Positions 1 through 11,859 of a DNA stretch of 64,000 bases are shown here, piece by piece (the stretch's first letter is position 1; each line of letters starts with the position of its first letter). Location: NCBI GenBank assembly GCA_018292915.2, contig JACVVK020000153.1, positions 1,000,001 to 1,064,000 on the forward strand, read 5' to 3'. The notes beneath the pieces were generated by a model that was given only the letters and a program-made list of their open reading frames with translations, had not been told where the DNA came from and did no database searches. The position numbers and the translations under genes are program-made. Source of the DNA: Batillaria attramentaria. Its lineage: Eukaryota; Mollusca; Gastropoda; Batillariidae.

Positions 1-48
1 TCCTCTCTGTGTCTGTAATCTGATGAACACTGATCATTCCATTTTCAG

Positions 49-919
49 GCCGATGAATATGAACCAGTTGTGGCTGGACGCTATCCCAATCACGCAGGCG
101 CAGGCGGAGGAGTTCCGGCGCAGTGACGTGGCAGCAGGCAACTTGTCCGCCATCTTGTCATGTGACATTGGGCGCGTGTGGCGCGGGACGCTGATCGACG
201 CCTTCTCCATGAAGTTCGGTAAGCGCACCGAGCCGTTCCGATTGTGTTTTGTGCGTGCTGTGGACGAATCTCACTGGAACAACTGTGTGGACGCCATGAC
301 CCAGATCTGCCGGTATCAGTACAAGGTCACCGTTGTGAAAACCATCCGGTTCCACATGGCACGTGCCCTGGAAATGATGCGCAACGACCCAAAGCTCAAG
401 GTCGTGCACTTGGTCCGAGACCCACGGCCAGTGCTGTTATCTCGGTTTCGACACGGCTACGCCAACTTCAACGAACTTCCGCTGGAAGCTTCTAGATTGT
501 GCCGCTCCATGAGCGACGACCTAGAACTGGCGCACAGCGTCCTAGATTCTGACCTCCAGAGGCGATACAAGCTGATCCGGTACGAAGACATCGCAGCCTC
601 GCCTTTAGAAATGACGAAATCCCTGTACAGTTTTGCCGGACTGGTTCCTACCGAAACGGAGCTGGATAGTGTCAAGAACATGACTATGTCTGCCAAAGTC
701 ACCCACAGGAGATGCCGGACCTGCAAACCTCGCAAACCTCTTACTGCACAGGAGGTGGCCCAAGCTTGGCGTCTCTCACTGACCGATGACAAGGTTCGCC
801 AGATTTCTGGTCCGTGCAGTGACGTCATGGCCGCACTGGGTTATCGTGTAACGTTTAAAAAGGGAGAACTGAGGAATCTAAGTATCCCTGTGCTTCTTAA
901 ACCCAGGCTGAACTTTTGA
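49..919 (+). CDS. Carbohydrate sulfotransferase, last exon (partial gene)
   Basis: This is the 3' terminal coding exon of a Golgi carbohydrate sulfotransferase, an enzyme that moves sulfate from PAPS to sugar hydroxyls of glycans. The exon opens after a clear acceptor (ttttcag, ending at 48) with one base that completes a codon, then runs open for about 290 codons to TGA at 917-919. The PAPS 3'-phosphate-binding motif is visible as VVHLVRDPRPVLLSRF near the middle of the exon. The downstream LIRYEDIAASPLEM block is typical of the Gal/GlcNAc/GalNAc 6-O-sulfotransferase (CHST1/3/5/7-like) group. The 5'-phosphosulfate loop and the N-terminal signal anchor must lie in exons left of the window. 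The first ATG in the frame (at 23) is in the intron, so it is not the start. The exact acceptor sugar cannot be told. Confidence 0.85.
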
Positions 920-1162
920 ATCGGTTGGATGACTGAGTTGGGGTGTGTGCGTGATTGTGGTGCTTGTTGTATACCGCGTTCTGTTCAAACGTGAAGTGAT
1001 AAGTTATTCAGAAGCAAACTCGCTGATATCAGTATTGGGGTAACCCCGAAAAATCGCACGTTTTCTGGTGCGCTCATGCACGGGTTGGGGACAGTACATA
1101 GGTTAACTCGGAGCTGAGGTAGCTTTTTCGGGCTCGGCCCTGACCTGATATGCGTCGCCAGT

Positions 1163-1237
<75 letters not shown>

Positions 1238-2274
1238 GGAACAAAACAAAAACAAAGACACGCACACTCTCTCAGGTCACAGTGTACAAATTGCTCACAC
1301 GCATATAGTTAAAAGCCTGCATTTCACATCATTGTAATTATTTTTACTTCAGTTTCACAGTATTTCTTGCATTTGCATTTCCTTTCAACAAAATACAGTA
1401 CTATAGGTAAGCTTATAACCACTGACAGTACATGCATCGCATGAAAGCTTAAACCATCATTACATCAGTGTAACTGATCTTAGTCCAGTTTTCAACACAG
1501 TACATATACATGCAAGTAATACAAAGACTGCTTAAACAGCACAACTTTCATCAAAACACACACACACACAAAGAGAAAAAAATCAGTTGATTTTAAAATT
1601 CACAATGTCAGTGGTGCACCAAGTCTAGCACTCAGTAAAGCCTGGCCAACATGGATTAACATCAAAGACCATGTGTATGCTTCTAAGCACCAGAGAAACC
1701 GGAGTTCCCGGAGAAAAACTCTGAAACCAGGCACCTTCTGCAAAGCTTTAAAGGATTCATAGTAACATCATGTAACTTTGTACCATAACATATATTGTCT
1801 TCAGGGTTCTGCTGTTAATACATGACGAAATAAGTGTTCAAATTCATACACAACTTCAGGAGGCTTATGACCTTACTACAATTCATGCCCCAAAACAAAA
1901 CAAAACAAAATAAACAAACATAAAAAAATACCAGTTGTGTTCTAGAATGTCTCATTGCAAGGTTCAACATTCACAGATTGAAAAGGACTAATTAAAACTG
2001 TCCTAAAACACATGGCAGATGACACAGGTTGAAATCACTGATGATATGAAAGATTGGCAATATGCAAATGGAAAAAAAAACCTGTACAAAATTGAAAATA
2101 AACTCATCACACACATACATGAAAAACAAGTTCAGATACTTTAGGTAACCGTATTACTTCTGATCATCGATGAGAATCTGAGAGTACATATAGAGGCAAG
2201 TCTGAAAATTTAAAAATAAAAATTTTGAAAGTGACACACACAAAAATAAATAATAAATTAATGAATAAAAGGCG

Positions 2275-2314
<40 letters not shown>

Positions 2315-3077
2315 GTAAAATCAACTGATAAACACGAGTTTTCAACGGTAAAATGCACCCTCACAAACATATACACTGAAATAAATTGAAATCTTTTGAA
2401 TTTAAAACTTGAAAACAAAAAAGCGTCAGTACAAACACATACACATCGAACTAAATGAACAATTTCTAAAATGTTTAATGTACTGTGTACACAAAAAAAA
2501 AAAAAAAACAAAAACATTTCCTCACGCAATTCAAATATCAATATTTTTGTGGTAAAACTCGAAATGCACCCACATAAACACACATGAAAAATCAGAACCT
2601 TTCAAATGTCTGCAGACACAACACATACATGCAACAGCCAAAACCTGCCCCTCCCCCCCCCCCCCCAAAAAAAAAAAAAAAGAGGCATTCTTTACGCCCA
2701 TGAATGGCTAACCGATGATGTAGAAAGTGAAAAGGTCGGAAATCGAACTTAAAGCCCAACTATCACGGTCAAAAAAAGGTCAAAATACGTCAAAAACGAC
2801 CATCACATTAGATTCAATAGTCTCGGCTTTCAGAAAACCGACCTTTACGGGCAAAAGTGTGCCGTTCCTTTTTTTTTTTCTTTTTCTTTCTTTTTTTTTT
2901 TTCGTAAGGTGCTCCTCGCTTTGACCCCTTGGTTTTTAGTAGAAACAAAGCATCCCACCGGGGGATTTCCTCTATCCCATCCGGGGATTTTCGATATTAT
3001 CATAATTCATGGTGTTACATCGGGCTCTTCTGTCAGTATCGAGGGAATTTCTTTCGCGCCCTTCTGTGATTGTGATC
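920..3077. other. Intergenic stretch downstream of the sulfotransferase
   Basis: No coding exon was recognised here. The left part is presumably sulfotransferase 3' UTR. Dinucleotide (CA)n tracts flanked by CG runs lie at about 1171-1222 and 2281-2311. Short homopolymers (C then A near 2650, T near 2870) are also present. Open frames across the CA runs are low-complexity cysteine/valine strings and were not called. Confidence 0.6.
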
Positions 3078-3690
3078 GGCATGCATGCCGTGCCGTGTCA
3101 GTTGCACATGCAATTTCCGCAGTGAAACTGACAAGACCACGAAATAGAACAAAGTAAGTTTTTGAAATTCCCCGAGCGTAGACCGAACTGGTGGACAGCC
3201 TGTAAGTAATCTACAGACTTCAAAAAGACTGATGACAATTCCGTGCCGTGTCAGTTGCACATGCAATTTCCGCAGTGAAACTGGCAAGACCACGAAATAG
3301 AACCAACTAAGTTGTTGAATATCCCCGAGCGTAAACCGAATTGGTGGACAGCCTGTAAGAAATCTACAGACTTCAAACAGATTGATGACACCGCCGTGCC
3401 GTGTCAGTTGCACATGCAGTTTCCGCAGTGAAACTGACAAGACCACGAAATAGAACAAAGTTTTTGAAATTCCCCGTGCGTAGACCGAATTGGTGGACAG
3501 CCTGTAAGAAATCTACAGACTTCAAACAGATTGATGACACCGCCGTGCCGTGTCAGTTGCACACGCAATTTCCGCAGTGAAACTGACAAGACCACGAAAT
3601 AGAACCAACTAAGTTGTTGAATTTCCCCGAGCGTAAACCGAATTGGTGGACAGCCTGTAAGAAATCTACAGACTTCAAAAAGGATTGATG
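3078..3690. repeat. Tandem repeat, about 153-bp unit, four copies
   Basis: Four head-to-tail copies are marked by TGCCGTGTCAGTTGCAC at about 3091, 3244, 3397 and 3546, which gives spacings of 153, 153 and 149 bp. Each unit carries a CGCAGTGAAACTG block, a CCACGAAATAGAAC block and an ATCTACAGACTTCAAA block. The 153-bp length is divisible by three, so a long minus-strand frame stays open with a 51-residue period, but that is a by-product of the repeat length. It looks like a small satellite array. Confidence 0.85.
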
Positions 3691-3944
3691 GCAAACCGAA
3701 TGGATAGTCACAAGATACTTCCATCTGCCATGGGTTCCGCACGTCAACGCGAAGAATGCGAAAGCTGAAGGTATTTCAGCGGCTGTAACGGACGAAAGTA
3801 GCCTCCGATGGCTTTTTCGATGGTGGGGAATAAACAAGAGAGGAACGGCCTACCGACAGAACGTGGACTGTATTTAACACCGTTTATTTAACAAAATTTT
3901 GTTTAGTTGGGCTTTAACAAATCGATTTGACAGACCATCTTCAC

Positions 3945-4166
3945 TGATGATGATTGATGATGATGATGAATGATGATAGATGAATGGTGATTGGTGAATG
4001 ATGATTGGTGAATGATGATGAATGAATGATGATGAATGAATGATGATGGATGATGATGGATGATGAATGGTGATTGATGAATGGTGAATGGTGATTGGTG
4101 AATGATTGGTGAATGATGATTGGTGGATGATGATGGTAGATGATGGATGATGATGATGATGATGAT
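3945..4166. repeat. GATGAATG-type simple repeat
   Basis: This is a degenerate low-complexity tract built from GAT, GAATG and GGTGATT blocks. The His/Ser-rich minus-strand reading frames across it are artefacts of composition. Confidence 0.8.
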
Positions 4167-4483
4167 TGGCCATTTGTATAGCGCTACAAGAAAACGTCCA
4201 TGCAGTAAATTGCTCCTGGCGCCTTTGGAGTGAAAAAAGGGGGGCGGGGGGGGGGGATTAGAACTGACAGAAAAGATGCGTCTTGAGGTTCCGCTTGAAG
4301 GTCGTGACTGACGCAAACAAAAAAAACTTTGAAAATCAAATTGTAAATTACGCAAACACATACATAAAGCACACACAAAGAAAAAAATGATGAAGCAAAT
4401 GCAGGAACAGTTCATGTATAAGCCATGTAGGGTAAATGCTAATGGAGTTCGAGGAGTGGCAACATTTCCTCTAGGAACAATCT

Positions 4484-4516
4484 CACAACTGAAAAGCCAA
4501 TAAAAATGAAATCTCT

Positions 4517-4556
<40 letters not shown>

Positions 4557-4735
4557 ACTCACACACACTAAAAATGTTAAAATGTGATCACAGATCAAAT
4601 GCCCACAGAAGCCACAATCTCACAACTGAAAAGCCAATAAAAATGAAATCTCTCTCTCTCTCTCTCTCTCTCACTCACTCACACACACTAAAAATGTTAA
4701 AATGTGATCACAGATCAAATGCCCACAGAAGCCAC
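4484..4735. repeat. Direct duplication of about 125 bp around a (CT)n run
   Basis: Two adjacent copies contain CACAACTGAAAAGCCAATAA, a (CT)n tract, a short ACACAC run and AAATGTGATCACAGATCAAA. The first copy has the longer CT run. The stretch on to about 5460 has only homopolymers (poly-C/poly-A near 4905-4935) and no recognisable gene. Confidence 0.8.
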
Positions 4736-5459
4736 ACACACATACACAAAACTCATATTGTTTTGCCCATTGATGGTTGATAATGAATAAATCAGAGAAA
4801 AAATTCCAGAAACAAAAACACCGTACTTATACATATCTGGTGAGCACGATATTGATTAACAATGATGGCACTGTATCTTTGGCATACGCTGTTGTTCAAT
4901 AGCCCCCCCCCCCCCCCCCCCCAAAAAAAAAAAAATAATAATAATAATTTTAAAAAAAAACACACAAAAAAACAGAAAAGAAAAACAACAACAACAAAAA
5001 AACACATACGCAGGTCAGCGTACACACACAAAGAAAGAAAGAAAGAAAAACCAAAGTAGGTACAGTTCATGTGAAAACCAGGTGGGGGTAAATGCTGAAT
5101 CCGAGGAGTGGAACATTTATTCTAAAAGCACAGGAAAACGTCGGACTAATGTTAAAAAAAAATGGCAGCGTACCTAAGCTGTACGATGATTTTTACAAGC
5201 TGAGCTTGACTGAAGTTAGAATGGGATCCCCTATGGCGCACGGCGAACCTCACCTTGCAGTGTTAGCGTAGGACGTGACATTTTCCACCGACACACGACG
5301 CACGCACTGTAGCTTGTACGGCTGAAGTTTATATTTTCATGGAGCGTTATTCAGCGTCAGTTGTCCTATCAATATAAAATATTGGTCCAGCCACCACAGA
5401 GATATCAATGTGTTGATTTTTTGCCTATGGTTGGATACATGACCCTCGATTACAGGAGA

Positions 5460-6284
5460 GGGACATCATGACTACCAAACCCCAGAAGACATCCTTCAGT
5501 GCTGTCCTGCCCATGGTGCTGTACAACGTAAAACATGGCCTGAGGGCGCAGAGCGGCTACATGCAGGGCTGCCACTCTTCCTCCTGTGGCCGGATTTCCG
5601 GCTTTTTGAACCGGCTGTGAAGAGCTTTCCGGCTTTTTTAAAGCCGTTTCCGGCTTTTTCGGCGAAAAAATCGCGAGTAAGGTGCATTTTGCGCCTCATA
5701 TTGTCATATTCAGGGCTGCCACTCTTCCTGCTGTGGCAGGATTTCGTGCTTTTTGAACCGGCTGTGAAGAGGTTTCCGGCTTTTTAAAGCGTTTTCCGGC
5801 TTCTCCGGCTTTTTCCTGCTTTTCCGGCCAAAAAAAATCGCGAGTCTTTGTCTATCGCTGGGCCGTCGGCTTTTCCGGTTAAGGTGCATTTTGCGCCCCA
5901 CATTCTTCGGCGACGTTAACCACCACCCCCCCCCCCCCCCCCCCACCCCCCACCCCCGCTTTTCACTTTCTTCAGGCAAAGTCGTTTTCCTGCTTTTCCG
6001 GCCAAAAACTCGCGAGTCTGTGTCTAACAGCACAGACCCTGACCACCGCCGCCGCCCCCCCCCCCCTCCCCCCGCCCGCTTTTCACATTCTTCGGGCAAA
6101 GTCCTTCCTTCCTTCCACTGGCTCCCTGGAGTTTGGCTTTCCTTCCATTCAGATTTTGAGGGTCAATTTTCAGGCTTTTTGTCTCTCAGAAAGTGACAGC
6201 CCTGTACATGTGCAGCTTTGAGGTAGCCGTCATGACCTGGAGACGACCGTGGGATTCGTCATGGGGACCGGGCTGCAGATCTGA
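5460..6284 (+). mobile_element. LINE ORF2 C-terminal fragment, split by a DNA transposon
   Basis: Read on the plus strand, 5476-5563 encodes DYQTPEDILQCCPAHGAVQ and then a TWPEGAERLH stretch. This matches the Cys-rich tail common at the end of invertebrate LINE reverse transcriptase ORFs (an EHxLQxCP block, then WP, then LHxKLWG). If the 641-bp element inside and one of its flanking tacatg copies are mentally removed, the same frame continues from 6211 as VQL-stop-GSRHDLETTVGFVMGTGLQI and ends in TGA at 6282-6284. The internal TGA stands where the family usually has Trp. It is a dead fragment. The family assignment is from the residue pattern only. Confidence 0.65.
5564..6204. mobile_element. 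Non-autonomous DNA transposon with CAGGGCTG termini
   Basis: The element starts CAGGGCTGCCACT and ends AGTGACAGCCCTG, so the ends are inverted repeats with one difference. It is flanked on both sides by tacatg (5558-5563 and 6205-6210). The inside is made of imperfect direct repeats rich in TTTCCGGC; the 5' terminus is itself repeated at about 5714, and poly-C tracts lie at 5930-5957 and 6055-6073. CAGGG-type ends resemble hAT elements, but hAT normally makes 8-bp target duplications and only 6 bp match here, so the superfamily is open. It inserted into an older LINE fragment. Confidence 0.7.
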
Positions 6285-6473
6285 TGCAACCAGTTTAAAT
6301 CAACCGCAGACGAAGAAGAAGGAAGTCCAGGCAGAAGGGAAGGCTGGATCCAGGCTCTCAAAACTGTCCGTATGATCTGCCTGTTGTTGAACGCTGATTT
6401 AGGGCAGGTGTTTTTTTTTTCTGAAGGAAAAAGCAAATGCCAAATAAAGTACAGATAATACAGTTAGGAACTC

Positions 6474-6712
6474 CTTGCCATCTTCTCTGAGAAACATCCC
6501 TTCCCGTCTACAGTTTAAAGCACAACTCAAAACACATCTTTTCAAACTAGCTTTTAATCTTGAAGTTTAAACTCCACCGCCTGTATTGATGTGTATAAAT
6601 GTGTGCATGTGAATGTTGTGTGTATGCGTGAGCAAAAAAGCGCACTGAGTGCTTTTCGAAGCAGAACTCCGCGCTCTACAAGTATAATATATTATTATTA
6701 TTATTAACCAAC
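6474..6712 (+). mobile_element. LINE 3' end (L2/CR1-like) with ATT tail
   Basis: The plus strand encodes NSLPSSLRNIPSRLQFKAQL, then KTHLFKLAFNLEV and a stop at about 6568-6570. This is the characteristic last segment of L2/CR1/Rex1-type ORF2 proteins. It is followed by an untranslated tail with GCGCTCTACAAGTATAATAT and (ATT)n at 6690-6708. Only the 3' end is present, as is usual for 5'-truncated LINE copies. Confidence 0.7.
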
Positions 6713-7559
6713 ATTTCAAGAGCAACAGTGACAGTCACAACAGCATACGGAAATCTCGTTCTTATTACATTTAAACCAGACATAAACGGCATTATGAGCA
6801 AGGGAAACTTAGAACTTGCCTACCATGTAATCAGATGATCCTGCTGGTCTTCAAGACGGGGACTGTAGGTATGGTTCTGCTGGCTGTTTCCGTCCATCTG
6901 TTGTCAATGCTGGAACTGTTTGTGCAGAGTAGCCAGTAAAAGGCAGAATGCAATCTGTGTCCGCTTGTGGTCACCTGCTGTGGCTGGGATGAGATAAGCG
7001 TAGAGTTGGATCCACCTCTTGTGCACACTGCCTGCCTCTCCAGAACGGCCCATTTGCCTGCAAAACGAATTACAGTTTCACTCAATTCACATGGTCAAAC
7101 ATTAATGCAACAAAAACCTCAAAACAAAACACAACAAAAACCAATAACACTTCTAAAGCTAGCGGGATACTATGGGAAAACCCGGCCACTGAAGAAGGCA
7201 AATACCTGTATGGTGACCATTCTCCAGATGCTGTATTGCAGCTGTGTCCAACGATGTCCGCTTGTTGTCTTCCATCTGTCCTCTTCTGACCCAAGATAGT
7301 GTGGCTGTCGGTGTCTGTAACATTGGATAAATGAATGGAAGTTCATGAACACTGATTTGCATAAACTTATGAAAATGTACACTTGGGTCAAGAGTAAACC
7401 TTCTGACAATTAGAACAAAGAAAATGCAAGCAATCAGAAAATGACATACATTTGTACTCATAAACTAATCACTTCACTGGAATAAAAGTTGCTAAAAAAA
7501 AAAGGAAGAGGAGCATGCCAAACAACTCTGTACTTACAGGTTTCAGCACAACATCCATC

Positions 7560-7975
7560 GCAATCGTCCAGAGGGGCACATCGTCCAGAGGGGGGGGGGG
7601 GGGGGGTACATCGTCCAGAGGGGGGCACATCGTCCAGAGGGGGCACATCGTCCAGAGGGGGCACATCGTCCAGAGGGGGGCACATCATCCGGAGGGGGGC
7701 ACATCATCCGGAGGGGGGGGGGGGCACATCGTCCGGAGGGCGGCACATCGTCCAGAGGGGGGCACATCGTCCAGAGGGGGGCACATCGTCCAGAGGGGGG
7801 CACATCGTCCAGAGGGGGGCACATCGTCCAGAGGGGGGCACATCGTCCAGAGGCGGGCACATCGTCCAGAGGCGGGCACATCGTCCAGAGGCGCCACATC
7901 GTCCAGAGGCGCCACATCGTCCAGAGGCGCCACATCATCCGGAGGGGGCACATCGTCCAGAGAGGGCACATCGTC
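7560..7975. repeat. 18-19 bp minisatellite (GGGGCACATCGTCCAGAG)
   Basis: More than 20 head-to-tail units of GGGGCACATCGTCCAGAG occur, with CATCATCCGG and AGGCGCCACATCGTCC variants. Units vary between 17 and about 25 bp because the G run changes length, so a coding frame would shift repeatedly. On the minus strand, stretches read as DDVPPL repeats. It is not a CRISPR array: there are no unique spacers. Confidence 0.9.
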
Positions 7976-8167
7976 CTGTGCTTTTTCCATGGTGTGGTCC
8001 TGCGACTGAAGTCAAGTCGAATCAATAATCAGACATGCATGCACATACATCCTAACCCCCCCCCCCCTTCCCTCCTACGCCCCCTCTCCCACCCCTCCCC
8101 CCTCCCAAACCGCCAGCCTACTCTACAAACTATCATAGAAAATAAACCATCGGTGTGAAGGGTGATC

Positions 8168-8262
8168 CAGTCCGTCTCCTTGGGTTGGTCCGTCTCCTTG
8201 GGCTGGTCCGTCTCCTTGGGCTGGTCCGTCTCCTTGGGCTGGTCCGTCTCCTTGGGCTGCTC
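8168..8262. repeat. 18-bp minisatellite (TCCGTCTCCTTGGGCTGG)
   Basis: About five to six 18-bp units lie in tandem, and single or double diverged units recur in the two neighbouring segments (8570-8600 and 8905-8945). On the minus strand the period reads as PKETDQ or AQGDGP, depending on frame. Confidence 0.85.
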
Positions 8263-9440
8263 CGTCCTCTCTCCTGGGGTCAAGTCCTGACCTGCAACTA
8301 AAACTAAAGAAGAGTGCTGAATTCAAGTTGATTCAATAACCTAACATACATGTATAAGCGTCCTAATCATTCTCACACACAGTCACAAACTTCCACACTC
8401 CATTCAGTCATCTAAATCCTAACCCCTCCCCCCACCCACCTAACCCTCTACTTACCCCAGCACCCGCTAACCTTCTCCCCAGCCTACTATGCTAGTCTAC
8501 ACAAAGAAGAAAAAAACTCAAAATGATACTGGCCTTTTTTGTCGGCGTGAAGGATGATCTGGTCCATCATCTTGGGTGGGTCCATCTCCTTGGGCTGCTC
8601 CGTCCTCTCTCCTGGGATCCAGTCCTGACCTGCAACTAAAACTAAAGAAGAGTGCTGAATTCAAGTTGATTCAATAACCTAACATACATGTATAAGCGTC
8701 CTAATCATTCTCACACACAGTCACAAACTTTCACACTCCATTCAGTCATCTAAATCCTAACCCCTCCCCCCACCCACCTAACCCTCTACCTACCCCAGGA
8801 CCCGCTAACCTTCTCCCCAGCCTAATATGCTATTCTACACAAAAATGAAAGACTCAAAATGATACTGGCCTTAGTTATAGATGTGAAGGGTGATCTGGTC
8901 CATCTTCTGCGGCTGGTCCATCTCCTTCGGCTGCGCTGTCTCCTTGCCAGGGATCCAGCGGGCTATGGTTAGCCTGGGGCTAACCTAACCCTGACCTGTA
9001 ACTTTGACTTAGAAAGACTGATTAGCTCCAATCGAATGTGTTAACAGAAAAACATGCAAAAAACATCCTAGGCATACTCACACACGTTCAACCGCTCTTT
9101 CACTCTTCATTCAAGCAACTAAATCCTATCACCTCCCCCTTCCCACCTACACCCCCTCTACCCACCCACCCCCCCTCCCCCCACCCCCACCACCACCAAC
9201 CTACTCTACAAACTAAAAACAAAATGCACCCATGAAGAAAACGACCACTGACCTTGCTGAACCGTTTCCCTGAAGTTCAGGGAGTTTGCCGATGGTCCAA
9301 TCAGACGCCAACCCGGGCTCAGCAAAGGCAGAAGGCCACGCCAGCTCCTGACCTCCCAACGTCTCGGTGATTCTCTTGCGGAAACTCGAAGTGCTGGTTC
9401 CTCGATCCTCACCTACAACGACGCCCCGTGCTGAAGACTG

Positions 9441-10915
9441 TCATCTGGAAAACAGAGAGCCAAAAACCGTTATGGTTCTGACTTGTAAATTTCTAAATCA
9501 GTGAATTACAAATCACTAACAGTTACCGAAAAAGGCAACAAAAGGATATGCAAAACTGCTCCAGATTTTCACGTCTGAAGTGCTACTATAGGTCTCGACT
9601 AACGGACTTCATTGGGAACATTCCACAATTTGATTTTTTCCCCTCTGGTTCAGTCCCTGTCGTCAAAAACAAACTCTACTGCATGTGCAACAAAAACAAC
9701 AATGAACAACTCTGCAGTGTCTCTGGTAATTAGATGGATAAGCGCAAAACCACATTACTGAAAAATAAATGGCGTGATGATTAACTTACTTTGACACAGA
9801 ACTGAAATCTCTTTCTTTCGAGTCAAGATCTGTCACAGACCGGATCGGCGAACACCTTACCTTCTCAGACACCACGGCTCACTGAAATGTGAGGATAAGT
9901 TCACCGTCAGTCGCGGGCGAAGGCCGGATCAGTGGGTGAGTCCATTTATTTCCACGCAGGGTGATCAGGTCCCCGGGCGAAGCAGCCGGCAGTTGCTCAG
10001 TTCAGTTTCACAACAAATCGCCCTAGATATGTCAGTTTTGCAAAAGAAGTTGTGGAAACTGCTGTTTGAAGCACTGACCAGCAGCTTGCTGGAAACTATA
10101 AACAGAACAAATTTCTTTCTGTTTCAGTGGTAGTCCTGTCACCCCTTTCAATAGTTACGATGGCCGTCTACGTGTGACGTCAACTTCAAGGCTTTGAAAC
10201 TGACCAATCATGTCACAGACAAGCACCGACTTTTCAGTAAACTGAACTCACTAACTATGCGGCGTCACAGCAATGTGACGTATACAGTCCATCCGGACAG
10301 CACGTGCACATCACCAAACCAACGCATGTCAGTTCTCTCTCTCTCTCTCTCAGTGCCCAGTGTTGCCGTTTCGTTCAGATGACTACTGCTCAGTTGATCA
10401 GTTTCGCATACGGCATGTTCCTCCCCAGTGGCCCTCCCCCCTCCCATCACCGGCTCCCACCCCAGGGTGCGAGTTTCAAATTGCCGGCAGAAGTAAACGG
10501 AAATTACTGTCTGCTAGACTGAATGGACAACATAGTTCACTTGTTTTCGTCTTTTCAGTTAGATGATAGTATTATCCTCTTCACTGAGTGCATCAGTTGT
10601 CAGCGGCACTTACTCAGTCCAGAGGCGGACTGGAAAAATGCACAGTACTGATCAAGTTTCATTACCTCACTGAGTAATCTGCCATAACTGAACAAATTTT
10701 ATTCAAACAAAAGCAATACATACTTTTCCATGACGGACTGAAAACATTAGTAGACACAGTTGTAGTATCAGTTCAGTTGTGGTCTCTAATTCGTTCAATG
10801 AGTCAGTCCGCAGTGTTAGCAAAGACCGTAGATAATTTATTATCTACGGTCAGTTTGGTGTTAGTAACCCATCAAGATCAAGATATTTTCAGTTCAGATT
10901 TTTTTATCATGTCCG

Positions 10916-11008
<93 letters not shown>

Positions 11009-11155
11009 GCAGACAAAAATTACATCCACTGACACACTGACACTACACTGACTCAGTCAGTGACTCGTCCAGTCAGTCACCCGCGCCCGTCGGGGCAGTG
11101 ACTGGACACTGTGGCACCGTGCTCAGTGGACCGGCACTGTGACACCGTGTGCGCA

Positions 11156-11196
<41 letters not shown>

Positions 11197-11859
11197 GCAC
11201 ACGCTGTGACATCATCGTGGCACAGTCCACACATTTCCCATTTGGCTAAATTTCAAAATGGGTTATTGCGTATTAGTGTGATAGCTTTTGCCGTAGCGCC
11301 GGGTAGCTTTAGCCAGACGCAGGACGTTGTCTTAGAGGGGAACTTTCGCTTTTCACTTTCAGGTAAACATTTGTGTTTATGTTCACGCCAACACCGCGCG
11401 CCCCAACACCACTCCGTCTCCCTCAGTTTGTTTGTTTCTTTGTTTGTTCTACGTAAAATTCCACCTTGTGTCGGATACTTTCGCAAGTTACTGCGATTCC
11501 TTTCGAAATCAGTCCCAGGATCGGTTGCAGTGTGTGTGCAGGACTTAAAGTTACATGGCGTTGGACTTCGGCCATATCGATAGACCGATTCATTTTCGAA
11601 ATGTCCGATTACTTTCTCACCAACGCGAACAGACGTCTTATAATTTCAGCGTTACAGTGGACAATATTCAGTACAAATGTCCTCTACTTTTACGTTCAGC
11701 CTGGACATTTGTCCTACGACTACGTTATAATTCCCACGGATGTGACGTCCTGTGTGTGCGTCCTACTAATCACCAACAACTGATTTACCGAAAACAAAGC
11801 CAGCTATAGTAAGACCTGGTTAAAAACGTAAAAATAGCCACACATGCATAAACTTTTCA
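9441..11859. other. Intergenic stretch with long CA microsatellites
   Basis: No gene was recognised. A (CA)n run of about 45 units fills 10916-11007, and a second shorter run lies at 11160-11193. A CT run sits at 10333-10351. Around 11040-11130 many short CAGTCAGT/GACACTG blocks recur. A sequence at 11764-11800 (CCTACTAATCACC, later TTTACCGAAAAC) faintly resembles the ends of the fold-back transposon seen at 51968 and 59111. Confidence 0.5.

Larger units (their letters stand above)
7540..9240. repeat. Four diverged tandem segmental units (about 300-500 bp each)
   Basis: A shared block recurs at about 8010, 8315, 8660 and 9015. It carries AAGTTGATTCAATAACCTAA-type sequence, an ATCCTAACCCCTCCCC pyrimidine block and ACTCTACAAACTA- or TCTACACAAA-type ends. 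Each unit also carries a GTGAAGGGTGATCxxGTCC block next to an 18-bp minisatellite. The units differ mainly in how far the minisatellite has expanded. Confidence 0.7.
6840..9440 (-). other. Possible unrecognised minus-strand gene with repeated exons
   Basis: Several minus-strand blocks look like exons. One at 9253 to about 9436 reads EDRGTSTSSFRKRITETLGG, then QELAWPSAFAEPGLASDWTI, and ends at a GTCAGT donor. Repeated blocks follow acceptors of the form TTTTAGTTGCAG near 8292 and 8632, and read GLDPRREDGAAQGDGP with a 6-residue repeat. A block at about 7201-7315 reads SWVRRGQMEDNKRTSLDTAA and ends at a GTATTT donor. A further block lies near 6840-7065. I recognise no family. The 18-bp repeats change frame where a unit gains a base, and one repeated block has an in-frame stop, so this may be a decayed gene or only a tandemly duplicated non-coding segment. 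No start or terminator could be placed. Confidence 0.25.

Noticed and set aside
985..1265. Minus-strand open frames rich in Cys-Val
   Set aside because: They are translations of a (CA)n microsatellite.
3220..3440. CTGATGA ... GAAAC in the 153-bp repeat, suggesting a hammerhead satellite
   Set aside because: Only one of the four units has CTGATGA (the others read TTGATGA or lack it) and no stem II lies between the two blocks.
3033..3742. Long minus-strand frame with a 51-residue repeat
   Set aside because: The frame is kept open by the 153-bp unit length. It has no start context, splice sites or domain.
3903..4598. 231-residue His/Ser-rich minus-strand frame
   Set aside because: It spans a GATGAATG simple repeat and a CT run; it is compositional only.
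7560..7975. CRISPR-like array
   Set aside because: Units are contiguous with no unique spacers, and the genome is animal; it is a minisatellite.
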